Assembly: GCA_903877345.1 (NCBI GenBank) | Contig: CAIRDL010000436.1 | Location: 1 to 11,066 of the forward strand | Reading direction: 5' to 3' | Source: an uncultured Oscillochloris sp. | GTDB lineage: Bacteria; Chloroflexota; Chloroflexia; Chloroflexales; Chloroflexaceae | Length of the DNA stretch: 11,066 nt | Shown: positions 1 through 8,009 of the stretch, piece by piece | How the letters are laid out: the number at the start of each line of letters is the position of its first letter | How positions within the stretch are numbered: position 1 is the stretch's first letter | Translations under genes and position numbers: made by a program | Notes under the pieces: generated by a model | Database searches by the model: none | What the model saw: only the letters and a program-made list of their open reading frames with translations | What the model was told of the DNA's origin: nothing

Positions 1-3000
1 ACCATCCGCTCGGGAAGACAGAACAGCAGCGCCACCGGGAAGAGCCGCGCCTGCACGTTGCTGAAGCGGGCGCGGATCGCCGCCGTCTCGCGGGCGACCT
101 CAGCGGGGATCTGGGTCAGGCGCACCCGAAGCGCGTCCAGATCGCGGTCATACTGCTCGCGCTCGCCCGCCGAGAAAAGCGTCAGTTGCTCATAGTGCGG
201 CCCGGCCGCCACCTGGGCGCGGATGGTGCGCTCCAACTCACGCAGTACCGTCTCCATCGCACGAGCCTCACGCTCGCACCGCCGCTCCAACTCGCGGGAC
301 AACTGGCGCTCGCGCACCTCGCGGCGCTCGGCTAGGGACGCCTCCAAGGGGGCGCGTAGATCCGGCCACACCTGCTCGCGCAGCCAGGTCTTCGCCGCAG
401 CAGGCGCGTCGCGGTCGCTGAGTGCGCCGAGCAGTTCGGTCACCCGCTCGGCGGAAAGCCGACGGAAACGCGAAGGTTCCAGCGAGCGGTCGAGGATCTC
501 GCCGCCAGCGGTGACCATTTCCTCATGCAGGCGGTAGCGGTCACCGCCGATGACCACCAACCGCCCGTAGGCGATAACCGCAGGGAGCGGTGCCACGTTA
601 TCGGGGACAATCTGTGCGGCGACCCGGTACAGCTTGCGCCCATCGCCGGCCCAGATTTCCGCCCGTAACAGGCGCAGGGCCATCTGCACGAGGCGGTGGT
701 TGAGATGCACCAGCACGACATCGTCGCGGCCCTTCGCCACCGCGTGGTCGAAGGTGATGGGCCGGATGGCGCGGGTGTGCGGGTGTTCCAGCCCGACCAA
801 ACACTCGGCCCAACTCCCGCGCAACAGCGGCATGTGGAAGACGGGGCAGACGGTCTGTGCGCCATGCGGGTCGGGCCAGACGCCGCGCAGGTGCGCTTCG
901 CGTAACGGAGGCTGCCCCGCCAACTCCAGAGCGACCATCACCGCCGCACGGATGGACGTGGGGCCAAGCTGGAGTTCGCGCTGGGTTTCGTAGAGGCGCT
1001 GGCTCAGTTCCTTCAGGCGACGGTTGAGATCCTCCGCGAAGCGCAACTGCTCACGCACGGCGCGTCCGGTCTGCTCCGCGCCCGCTGTGTCGAGACGGCG
1101 GCGCTTGCCCAATAAAACATCCGTGACCTGCTCGGCGATCACCGGGCCGACCTTGCCCAAATCCTCGCGGATCTGTTCGACCTTGCGCGCAGCCCGCACG
1201 AGAAACTCCAACTCGCCATCGAGGTCATTGGCACACACCTCGGCATCAACAGTGGCCTCAGCAAAGCCACGCGGCACGAAATGGTAGATCAGCACAGCCT
1301 GGGTCTGGCCGTGGCGATCAATGCGCCCATTGCGCTGCTCCATCCGGTTCGGGTTCCAAGGGATTTCGTAGTGGACGAGCCGATGGCAATGGCGCTGGAG
1401 ATCAATTCCCTCGGAGGCGGCATCGGTAGCAAGCAAGATACGCACGGGGCTTTCGGCGGGACTAGCCTGGAACGCCGCCTTGATGCGCTCCCGGTCAGCG
1501 TCCGGCATGCCGCCGGAGAGAGTCATCAGCCGATCCCCGGCGAGACCTTCGGCGGCCAACTGGCCGTGCAGCCACTGTTGGGTGTCGCGATACTCAGTGA
1601 AGATGATCACGCGCTCGTTTGTCCACTGCCCATTGGGGGCCACCACCTCGCGTAGCCAGACCATCAGGGCGCGGGCCTTGCCGTCGGCGCGGCGGGCGGC
1701 GCGCTCGGCCCAGTCCTGCATCGCATCGAGCAAATCCGTCTCCTCGGCGGTCGGCGGGCGGAAGAACGGCGTCAACTCGCGCACCGCCTCATCCGTCGTG
1801 GCCTCGAAGGTCGCATCGTCGCCGAACGCCGCATCGAGATCATCCGCCAGTGCCCGCAGGATACCGGCGCGGCCCTTCGTCAGCGTCGGTGCCGCCTCAC
1901 CGCGCAACAGGCCAGCGAGGGTCGTGCGATGCTGGGCAATGGTGCGCGCAAAGGCAGCGGGCGAGGAGAGCATGCGCTTCTTGAGCAGCTTGACCACAAA
2001 CTCGGTCGCGGTGCGCTCGGTCGCCTCAGCCACCTCAGTCAGGCGCAGCCGGGTGTAGGTCGAGAGCGCACGGTGGGCGGCGCGGTCGTCATCGCTCAGA
2101 TCGACCGCAAGTGTCGCAATGTGACGCGGCGGGAACTTCGCCACAGCAAAGGCGTCCTTCAGTTCGCTCTTGAGCCGTCGCACCATCACACGGGCGAGCG
2201 TGGCCCGGTCGGGCGGGATGCCACGCGCAAAGCGCTGGTTGTCGAGCAACTCCAACAGTGCGGCGAAACTCTCGGCATAGCCATTATGTGGCGTGGCGGT
2301 GAGGAAGAGCTTATGCTCAAAGTGCGGAGCCAGCATGCGAATGGCACGGGTGCGGTCAGAATCAACCGCGTAGCGCCCGCTGCCAGCGGGGGCGATATGG
2401 TGGGCCTCGTCCACAATCAGCAGATCGAAGCGACGCGGGTAGGGCAGTTCCCCAGGGCCAGGGAGTGCCTCCTGGAAAAAGCGGCGTGGGCCGTCGCGCT
2501 TGAGATAGTCAATGGAGGTAATCAGCCGGGGAAAGTGCGTCCAGGGATTGGCGCGCACCCCGCGCTCACGGCGGAGCTGGCGCATCAACTCGCCGTCCAC
2601 AATCCGAAACACGAGGCCGAACTTCTCGCGCAGGTGGTCGCGCCACTGGATCTGGAGCGCCGCCGGACAAACCACCAGCACCCGGCGGGCGCGGTGGCGC
2701 AGAATCAGCTCCTGGGCGACGAGGCCCGCCTCAATCGTCTTCCCGAGGCCCACATCATCGGCGATCAGGAGCGAGACGCGGAGCATCGGGAGGGCGCGCA
2801 CCAACGGCTCAAGCTGATAGTCCTCAAACTCAATGCCGCTATGGAAGGGGGCGTGAAGCGTCGCGGTATCAGCAAGCGCAGCGGTGCCCCAGCGCACCGC
2901 GTTGAGGAAGGCGCGCAGACGGGCAGGCGGGTCGAAGCCGTCTACCGGCGGGAGGGCGCTCTCCTCATAGGCGCGGGCACCCGGCTCCACCTCCCAGACC

Positions 3001-3200
3001 ACCTGGAGTTCCTCACCGAGGGCATCATCCTCAATCGAGGCGAGGGCGAGCAAATGGTGGGTGCGGGCGAGGCTGCCGACCTGGGCTGGGAGTTCCGTGC
3101 AGGTAACGCTGGTGACGACAAAGCGCCGACCGCGCACCGCGACGAGTTGGCCCTGGCTAGGGACAGAAGTGGTGGTGTGATCAGCGTTCAGATGCGCCAT
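1..3200 (-). CDS. drmD: SNF2-family helicase, DISARM DrmD-like (3' end beyond window)
   Basis: An uninterrupted frame of about 1066 codons runs from ATG at 3200 off the left edge. Helicase motifs occur in order: Walker A DDVGLGKTIE (Lys about 154), Walker B DEAH (264-267), motif III TATPHNG (301-307), a RVIIFTEY strand, motif V ATDAASEGID (591-600) and motif VI QRNGRIDR (622-629). This is the SNF2/RapA-like superfamily 2 arrangement, an ATP-driven DNA translocase. The N-terminus (GQLVAVRGRRFVV), the SIEDDALGEELQVVWE block and a long charged C-terminal half match my memory of DrmD, the class 1 DISARM helicase; length also fits. DISARM restricts phage using a methyltransferase plus DrmA, DrmB and DrmC, none visible here; they would lie to the left. 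Start choice: an in-frame stop lies upstream at 3263-3261 and ATG 3200 is the only ATG near the conserved N-terminus, though its ribosome-binding site is weak. It could instead be a stand-alone RapA-like helicase. Confidence 0.8.
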   Translation of the reverse strand, partial: MAHLNADHTTTSVPSQGQLVAVRGRRFVVTSVTCTELPAQVGSLARTHHLLALASIEDDALGEELQVVWEVEPGARAYEESALPPVDGFDPPARLRAFLNAVRWGTAALADTATLHAPFHSGIEFEDYQLEPLVRALPMLRVSLLIADDVGLGKTIEAGLVAQELILRHRARRVLVVCPAALQIQWRDHLREKFGLVFRIVDGELMRQLRRERGVRANPWTHFPRLITSIDYLKRDGPRRFFQEALPGPGELPYPRRFDLLIVDEAHHIAPAGSGRYAVDSDRTRAIRMLAPHFEHKLFLTATPHNGYAESFAALLELLDNQRFARGIPPDRATLARVMVRRLKSELKDAFAVAKFPPRHIATLAVDLSDDDRAAHRALSTYTRLRLTEVAEATERTATEFVVKLLKKRMLSSPAAFARTIAQHRTTLAGLLRGEAAPTLTKGRAGILRALADDLDAAFGDDATFEATTDEAVRELTPFFRPPTAEETDLLDAMQDWAERAARRADGKARALMVWLREVVAPNGQWTNERVIIFTEYRDTQQWLHGQLAAEGLAGDRLMTLSGGMPDADRERIKAAFQASPAESPVRILLATDAASEGIDLQRHCHRLVHYEIPWNPNRMEQRNGRIDRHGQTQAVLIYHFVPRGFAEATVDAEVCANDLDGELEFLVRAARKVEQIREDLGKVGPVIAEQVTDVLLGKRRRLDTAGAEQTGRAVREQLRFAEDLNRRLKELSQRLYETQRELQLGPTSIRAAVMVALELAGQPPLREAHLRGVWPDPHGAQTVCPVFHMPLLRGSWAECLVGLEHPHTRAIRPITFDHAVAKGRDDVVLVHLNHRLVQMALRLLRAEIWAGDGRKLYRVAAQIVPDNVAPLPAVIAYGRLVVIGGDRYRLHEEMVTAGGEILDRSLEPSRFRRLSAERVTELLGALSDRDAPAAAKTWLREQVWPDLRAPLEASLAERREVRERQLSRELERRCEREARAMETVLRELERTIRAQVAAGPHYEQLTLFSAGEREQYDRDLDALRVRLTQIPAEVARETAAIRARFSNVQARLFPVALLFCLPERM

Positions 3201-3603
3201 CGTAGGCTGGTTTTTCACTTTCGCCTTAAAGTGCCCATCATACCACGCACCCCGGCACCCTCACCGTAGAGATCAGCGAACAAGCGCCCAACGTCGTGTA
3301 CCTGTGGTCGTCGCCATCGGGGTCGTAGAGACGCAAGTACACGACGACCTAACACGTCTGTGAGCGAAAATCTGTTGGGTGCGGAGGCCCGCGTTGGGTT
3401 CGCCGCATCGGGTGAAGCCCCCGGCTTGGTATTGCAAAGCCCGTCTACGCAGGAAGGTTCGGCGTCGGCGTAGACTGACACCCAGCCGTAGGCTCCGCAG
3501 GCGTGACTTCAGTCGCCAGCCAGGGGATGTTGCAACAGCTAGGCAAGACTGTAAAGGAGAATCGGCCTGACTGAACCCTTGTCAGGGTCAGTTTAGACAA
3601 GGT
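3201..3603. other. Gene-free region with inverted repeats
   Basis: No convincing gene is seen on either strand; short open frames here are arginine-rich and lack ribosome-binding sites. The stretch holds the upstream region of the helicase gene and several inverted repeats: CGTCGTGTAC at 3292-3301 with GTACACGACG at 3337-3346 (35-nt spacer), and GTCTACGC at 3443-3450 with GCGTAGAC at 3468-3475. The part around 3380-3480 has the stem-rich look of an insertion-sequence end, but I cannot identify a family. No clear sigma-70-type promoter for the helicase could be picked out. Confidence 0.5.
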
Positions 3604-3607
3604 TCAG
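3571..3607 (-). terminator. Hairpin over the stop codon of the 66-residue protein gene; possible transcript end
   Basis: CTGAACCCTTGTC (3571-3583) pairs with GACAAGGTTCAG (3596-3607) with one bulged base and a 12-nt loop. The hairpin covers the TGA stop of the upstream gene on the minus strand. A competing smaller stem, CCTGAC (3566-3571) with GTCAGG (3581-3586), shares bases with it. There is no U-run downstream on the minus strand, so intrinsic termination is doubtful; it may only stabilise a 3' end. Confidence 0.3.
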
Positions 3608-3804
3608 ATCAGCTTTACCGTGTGCGTCAGGCGGTGTGCGCCGCCGGCGAGCGGAATACTGCTGAGTACTATCAGCGCGGCGACGACCCACGGTGCCTTA
3701 CCTGCCTTTGCCGACGCTCTGGGTTTCGGGGGCGTCGGGTTCCCGCGTTCATTGGGCTGCGGCACAGCGGGGCCTTGACCTGCATCGGAGATTTTCGCTT
3801 GCAT
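3604..3804 (-). CDS. 66-residue single-helix membrane protein, possibly truncated
   Basis: ATG at 3804 is chosen because AAGGAG lies six bases upstream; the frame stays open further upstream, but without such a site. The first 36 residues are rich in Pro, Lys and Gly (NERGNPTPPKPR) and likely cytoplasmic. Residues about 38-54 (PWVVAALIVLSSIPLAG) form one membrane helix, followed by a short tail, AHRLTHTVKLI. It is the last gene of the minus-strand cluster, 87 bp after the multi-pass membrane protein gene. The helix and GAxRL tail resemble the opening of longer DUF2306-type membrane proteins, so this may be such a gene cut short after its first helix; this is from memory and weak. No function can be assigned. 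Confidence 0.6.
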   Translation of the reverse strand: MQAKISDAGQGPAVPQPNERGNPTPPKPRASAKAGKAPWVVAALIVLSSIPLAGGAHRLTHTVKLI

Positions 3805-3891
3805 AAGGATCTCCTTGGACTGACGATTACGTTCACCATGAGACAAGCGGCCCGAGGGCCGCCTGTCCACTCCATGCGGTCTCCCGCGACC

Positions 3892-4581
3892 TTACTCGGC
3901 TCCGGTTGGGCTGAGTTCGAGGCTGGCCCTGCCAAGGACGGGTTCCGAAACGGGTGCGCGCCGCTCCGACCAGAGCGCATAGCCCAGCCAGATCAGGGCG
4001 ATCCCCATCGGCACCGCCGCAATCCGATTGATCGGGTGCCCAATTATCGTCAGGATGATGGACAACGGCCCCGAGCAGGCGAGCAGACCGGCTGCCCAGC
4101 GTGACAGGATGCGGGCGCGGAAGATCGCGATGCCAAACAGCAGGGTGCCGAGCAGATACAGCACCGCGAGCAGCCCATTGATCGCAGGGATGGCGCCGAG
4201 GCTTACCGCGCTGGGTGTACTACTGAGGATCCCCAAGAAGCCCGCCACAAACTTCGGTGCCTCGGTCGCCAACAGCGGCAGGATCAGGGGTTCGGTGAAG
4301 GCAAAGCACATTTGGACGGCATAGAAGATGGTTAATAGGAGATAGCCGACCAGACCCAGCCAACCAGTCTTTTCCACATGCCTGGCGTAGAGCCCGGCAA
4401 TGCCAAACAGACCAAAGAGGCACATGACCGTCTTCAAGGTGGTGATGATGACCCATGCGCTCGTGGTGACTGACGCAAGCACGTCAGGTGGGTGGATCGG
4501 CTGAATGCCCGCGAAGATGATCCCGGTCACCATTGCGGATAGACCTCCCCAACGGATGAGGTTCGCGGTTGTTATCTGCAT
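3892..4581 (-). CDS. Multi-pass membrane protein of unknown function, about 229 residues
   Basis: The protein is strongly hydrophobic with six or seven predicted helices, roughly at residues 10-30, 42-65, 73-95, 100-122, 130-155, 160-180 and 187-205, and a short hydrophilic C-terminal tail (WSERRAPVSEPV). Start at ATG 4581 gives MQITTANLIRWGG and has AAGGAG seven bases upstream. ATG 4611 (MNLNRQ) also has AAAGGAG upstream and is a real alternative adding ten residues; TTG at 4635 is unlikely. I recall close relatives in Chloroflexota and Actinomycetota, with the conserved stretches IHPPDV and LLATEAPKFV, but know no named function. It lies 67 bp (37 bp with the longer start) after the 90-residue gene on the same strand, so the two are probably cotranscribed. 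No catalytic or transport motif is evident. Confidence 0.8.
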   Translation of the reverse strand: MQITTANLIRWGGLSAMVTGIIFAGIQPIHPPDVLASVTTSAWVIITTLKTVMCLFGLFGIAGLYARHVEKTGWLGLVGYLLLTIFYAVQMCFAFTEPLILPLLATEAPKFVAGFLGILSSTPSAVSLGAIPAINGLLAVLYLLGTLLFGIAIFRARILSRWAAGLLACSGPLSIILTIIGHPINRIAAVPMGIALIWLGYALWSERRAPVSEPVLGRASLELSPTGAE

Positions 4582-4648
4582 GGTGCGCTCCTTCTGGCGA
4601 TTGAGGTTCATGCGGTCGTCTCCTTTGTCGAACAATTGCGCTCAGCGT

Positions 4649-4921
4649 TTAAGGATTGCCAGCGGGCCGTTGCGCCGGTTCGGGTTCAACGCGAACGACG
4701 AAAACCAGTGGGAGGCCAAGATCGCGCACCTTCCTCAACAGGCCATGTAGTGCGGCCTGATCAGCCACCGGGCCAGTTAAGCGCGTCTCGCCGTTGGCCT
4801 CTCGCGTGATGGTCATGCCCGTAAACCAGTCGGCCCAACGGTCATCCAGGTGTCCCTTGAGGCGAATCTCGTACCGTCCAGGTTCGTCCTGATCGCCAAT
4901 CAATGTGGGTGTGGTCTTCAT
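4649..4921 (-). CDS. 90-residue soluble conserved hypothetical protein
   Basis: ATG at 4921 is preceded by GAGG at suitable distance. The core reads GRYEIRLKGHLDDRWADWF, then TITREANGETRLTGPVADQAALHGLLRKVRDLGLPLV, written here in pieces of a single alpha/beta domain (residues about 14-76), ending in a Pro-rich tail. I recognise it as a small protein family common in Chloroflexota and Actinomycetota beside membrane proteins and MDR oxidoreductases, with no known activity. There is no signal peptide or membrane segment, so it is cytoplasmic. It is the first gene of the cluster 4921-3604. The conserved GPVxDQAALHGLL segment suggests a regulatory or protein-binding role, but that is a guess. Confidence 0.8.
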   Translation of the reverse strand: MKTTPTLIGDQDEPGRYEIRLKGHLDDRWADWFTGMTITREANGETRLTGPVADQAALHGLLRKVRDLGLPLVFVVRVEPEPAQRPAGNP

Positions 4922-5022
4922 GCGGTGCCTCGTGGAGGTTCCTCCTCTGGGTCACGCTCCCCATCGTTGCATGCGTGCGTTTCGTGTCCTCGCACAATAC
5001 AAAGAAAGGTGGGGAGCTGTCT

Positions 5023-5058
5023 TCCCCAGATGTGGGGATTGATGTGGGGATCTGGGGA
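5023..5058. repeat. Nested inverted and direct repeats, candidate regulator-binding site
   Basis: TCCCCAGAT (5023-5031) and ATCTGGGGA (5050-5058) are perfect 9-bp inverted arms. Overlapping them is an exact 10-bp direct repeat, GATGTGGGGA, at 5029-5038 and 5041-5050 (12-bp period). The block is about 100 bp upstream of the 90-residue gene, close to where a promoter or activator site would lie. Binding is inferred from the symmetry only. Confidence 0.4.
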
Positions 5059-5164
5059 GCGGATGTCAGGGCACGAAAAAACCCTGCCAGTGCCTACGGA
5101 AAGGCACGCGTTGCTGGCAAGGTTCTGCGGGGATGGCGCGGGGGTGGCTAAGGAGGCGTCAGAT

Positions 5165-5236
5165 TGTCATGCTGAGCGTCAGCGAAGCATCGCTCCCCTC
5201 CTGATACCGAGATGCTTCGCTTCGCTCAGCATGACA
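5165..5236. repeat. Interspersed palindromic repeat, copy 1 (GAGCGAAGCGA core)
   Basis: Two 26-27 nt arms (5165-5191 and 5211-5236) are inverted copies differing only by TCA versus AA in the core. Each arm is itself a small palindrome: ATGCT 5169-5173 with AGCAT 5186-5190, and ATGCT 5212-5216 with AGCAT 5228-5232, around the core GAGCGAAGCGA. It lies just after the LuxR gene on its strand, where its stem could protect or end the transcript. Repeats of this type are scattered in Chloroflexota genomes; a second copy is at 10643-10702. Confidence 0.8.
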
Positions 5237-5262
5237 TGGGCCAAGAACTTTCTGCCACCTCC

Positions 5263-7989
5263 TCAGATCAACCCAAGCGCGCTAGCCCGTTTGACGGCTG
5301 CCCGACGCGTCGTGACGTTGAGTTTGCTGTAGATGCTCTTGGTATAGGTGCGGACGGTGCTCAAGGCGATCATGAGCTCACGGGCGATCTCCGGCCCGGA
5401 AAGCTCGGTGTTGAGCAAACGAAGCACCGTAAGCTCCCGCTGGCTGAGCGGATCGGTCAAAGGATGTGGGATGCGCGATGAAGGAGGAACATCTTCTTGC
5501 GCTCCAAAGGCGGCCAACAACCTGACCACATACTCCTTCATCTTTCCGCCTGCATCCTTCATCCTTCCCAGCAGGGCTGCCATGGGCGGGCCTTCGTCCA
5601 CAAACACGCGGACGTAGCCCTCTGGCGCTGCCAGGGTCAGGGCGCGGGAGAGCGGCACCAGCGCTGCCAGACGGTCGCCGTGGGTCTGGTGGGCGAGCGC
5701 CTGGAGCACCAGGATTTCGATCACACTTCCCGTCCGCTCCCCGGCTTCCGCCGCGTGCAACAGGCGCTCCAGAAGTTCCATTGCTTCACGCATGGCGTGG
5801 TCGGCCCCGTCGTGCGTCGCACGGGCCACGAGTACTCTGGACAGCGTGATGTGCGCGAACTCGCACAAGTAGCTGCGTTCGTCCTGGGCGGACAAGCCCT
5901 GGGTACGCACCCAGCCCAGGGCTTCGCCCAACCGACCTTGTGCGACCCACACGCGGGTCTTCAGCGCTGCCACCGGGCGCACCGTGGGGAAGAAGTCACG
6001 CTCATACCGGCGCTCGGCCTCGTCAAGCAGATCGAGCGCGCCGTCCAGATCACCTTGGGCCTCCCGGATGCGCGCCATTGCAGCGCACCAGCGCGAGCGG
6101 TTGTATGGGAACCCGGTGTGCTCGCCCAGTTCCTGGCTTGTCAGCAGGTGCTGCGTGGCGGTGTGCAGATCGTTCTGCTCACGGGAGAACTCGCTCATGC
6201 CCACATACAGATCAGCCGTGCCCCGCAGGAGTGGCGTGCCATGCTCGGTCGCAAGCCGCAAAGCCTGCTCATAGGTTCGGATGGCCTCGTGGCGCCGACC
6301 TTGCGCCGTTCGGATGTCCGCCAGGGCGATGGCCCCACTGATGGCGTCAGAGCGGTGCCCGGCCCGCTGCACCTTCGCCAAGCCATCGGCAAACGACCGA
6401 TGTGCTGCCTCGAGCTCTCCACCAGTCCAGTAGGCGAGCCCCAGGAGCGCGATGGCCCCTCCGCGCCCGAGATCATCATCCGTGGGGAGGAGGTCGAGCG
6501 CCCGGCGGGCGTAGGTCACGGTGGCGACCACATCGCCCAGCACGAGGGCCAGTCCCGCACGCCACACGGCAATCGCACCTGGGAGCAGGCGAAAGGCCGC
6601 TTCGTCCATGACAACCATCGTACCCGCCGGGGCGTCTGGTCGCGCATTTATGTCTATCGGCGTGTCCAGCCAGCGTTCGGCATCCCGCAGGCGGGCCTCC
6701 ACACCAGCGAAATCGCCGCTGGACAGTAACGCCCCGCCATACACGGCGCTGAGCACCGGCCTACAGCGGATCAGTGCGTCGGGAATCGCCTTCAGCCAGC
6801 CCAACAGCGTCGCTTCCTGTCGCCTCCGGCGCATGGCTGGGATGGCCTGTTCGATCAGGTTCGCTGCATGGGCGAAATCCTGGGCAGCCAACGCGTGGCG
6901 GATTGCATCGGGCGGCAAGCCATCCTGCACGTACCATGCGCTGGCGCGCCGATGGAGAGTCGCGACCTGCGTGGGCTGCTCCGCCCGCAGATGCGCCGCG
7001 AGCACGTCGGCAAAGAGGGGGTGATAGCGGTACCAGTGGCGCTGGTCATCCAGCGGAACGACAAAAACGTTGCCGCGCTCCAGCGCCTCCAACCGCGCAC
7101 CGCCACCCTCCTGGCCGGTGACAGCATCGCACAACGGGCCACTCAGCCGGTCGAGCAGCGAGGTCTGGAGCAGGAAGTCGCGAACCGGTGCGGGCTGATG
7201 TTGCAGCACCTCGGCGACCAGATAGTCCACGATGTAGCGGTGGTCGCCCGCGAAGGCATGGATGAACCCAGGAATATCCTGGTGGCCCTGGAGCGACAGC
7301 GCGGCGAGTTGCAAGCCGGCAATCCAGCCTTCGGTGCGGGCTTCCAACGTGGCGATGTCGGCAGCCGAGAGGTGCAGGCCCATCACTGGATTGAGAAAGG
7401 CGGCGGCTTCGGCGGCGGTAAACCGCAAATCGGCGGCGCGCAGTTCGGTCAGTTGCCCCCGGGCGCGCAACTGGGCCAGGGGCAGGTGGGGATCTTCACG
7501 GGTAACGATGACGAGGTGCAGCTGCGGTGGCAAATGCTCGATCAGAAAGGCGAGGGCGTGATCAACCGGTGGGGACTCAATGAGGTGATGGTCGTCAAGG
7601 ACGAGGACGACCTTGCCCAGCAGCGTGGTGATCTCGTTGAGCAGGGCAATCAGGATCACGTCGAGCGGCGGGAGTTGCGGGGCTTGCAGCACCTCCAGCA
7701 CCTCAGCCCCAAGCGTGGGCGCAAGCGTCTGGAATGCCGCCACGAGGTACGCCAGAAAGCGGGCGGGGTCGTTATCCCCTGCGTCGAGCGCCAGCCAGGC
7801 GGTCGGTTGCGCGCTGCCTGCGACCCATTGACTGACCAGCGTAGTTTTCCCAAACCCAGCGGGGGCCGCGATGAGGGTGAGTTTTTGGTGCAGCCCCGCG
7901 TTCAGCCGTTCGGTCAGGCGGGCGCGCAGAACCGCATGGGGCCGTGGCGGGGGGATAAACAGCTTGGTAACGATCACTGGAGTCAGCAT
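5263..7989 (-). CDS. MalT-type LuxR-family ATP-dependent transcriptional regulator (908 residues)
   Basis: The N-terminus is a STAND-type NTPase: AAPAGFGKTT Walker A at 41-50, VVLVLDDHH Walker B at about 127-135, and IVTREDPHLP sensor region near 161-170. The middle (about 340-800) is helical and repeat-like, typical of the TPR-like sensor part of MalT relatives. Residues 846-908 form a LuxR/GerE helix-turn-helix (SQRELTVLRLL, then EIARELMIALSTVRTY). Length matches the LAL family. Such proteins bind an inducer and ATP, oligomerise and activate promoters; the ligand here is unknown. ATG 7989 lies 20 bp after the oxidoreductase stop and has no good Shine-Dalgarno, so translation may depend on coupling. 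The segment before the DNA-binding domain (MKDAGGKMKEY, later PPSSRIPHPL) looks like a low-complexity insertion encoded by GGATGAAG-like repeats. Likely targets are its own operon or the downstream membrane-protein cluster, by proximity only. Confidence 0.93.
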   Translation of the reverse strand: MLTPVIVTKLFIPPPRPHAVLRARLTERLNAGLHQKLTLIAAPAGFGKTTLVSQWVAGSAQPTAWLALDAGDNDPARFLAYLVAAFQTLAPTLGAEVLEVLQAPQLPPLDVILIALLNEITTLLGKVVLVLDDHHLIESPPVDHALAFLIEHLPPQLHLVIVTREDPHLPLAQLRARGQLTELRAADLRFTAAEAAAFLNPVMGLHLSAADIATLEARTEGWIAGLQLAALSLQGHQDIPGFIHAFAGDHRYIVDYLVAEVLQHQPAPVRDFLLQTSLLDRLSGPLCDAVTGQEGGGARLEALERGNVFVVPLDDQRHWYRYHPLFADVLAAHLRAEQPTQVATLHRRASAWYVQDGLPPDAIRHALAAQDFAHAANLIEQAIPAMRRRRQEATLLGWLKAIPDALIRCRPVLSAVYGGALLSSGDFAGVEARLRDAERWLDTPIDINARPDAPAGTMVVMDEAAFRLLPGAIAVWRAGLALVLGDVVATVTYARRALDLLPTDDDLGRGGAIALLGLAYWTGGELEAAHRSFADGLAKVQRAGHRSDAISGAIALADIRTAQGRRHEAIRTYEQALRLATEHGTPLLRGTADLYVGMSEFSREQNDLHTATQHLLTSQELGEHTGFPYNRSRWCAAMARIREAQGDLDGALDLLDEAERRYERDFFPTVRPVAALKTRVWVAQGRLGEALGWVRTQGLSAQDERSYLCEFAHITLSRVLVARATHDGADHAMREAMELLERLLHAAEAGERTGSVIEILVLQALAHQTHGDRLAALVPLSRALTLAAPEGYVRVFVDEGPPMAALLGRMKDAGGKMKEYVVRLLAAFGAQEDVPPSSRIPHPLTDPLSQRELTVLRLLNTELSGPEIARELMIALSTVRTYTKSIYSKLNVTTRRAAVKRASALGLI

Positions 7990-8009
7990 AGCGCCATTTT
8001 AGCGCATGC

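Larger units (their letters stand above)
4922..5262. other. Gene-free spacer upstream of the small membrane-protein operon
   Basis: This spacer separates the regulator stop codon from the start of the 90-residue gene, both on the minus strand, and must contain the promoter of the downstream cluster unless there is read-through. I see an AT-richer patch on the minus strand at about 4994-5008 (TTTCTTTGTATTGT) that could hold a -10 element, without a good -35. It also holds the iterated motif at 5023-5058 and the palindromic repeat at 5165-5236, listed separately. Confidence 0.5.

Noticed and set aside
1929..3269. Long plus-strand open frame of 446 codons opposite the helicase gene
   Set aside because: It is a mirror of the helicase coding strand in GC-rich DNA; it has no recognisable domain, and the minus strand has all the SNF2 motifs.
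3215..3481. Minus-strand open frame of 88 codons upstream of the helicase
   Set aside because: No ribosome-binding site, no recognisable fold, and it overlaps inverted repeats; its composition looks random.
3380..3560. Insertion-sequence or group II intron end
   Set aside because: Stem-rich and slightly reminiscent of IS200/IS605 ends, but no transposase, domain V or duplicated target could be identified.
5165..5236. CRISPR-like repeats
   Set aside because: The two GAGCGAAGCGA repeats are 5 kb apart and palindromic, with no regularly spaced array or cas genes.
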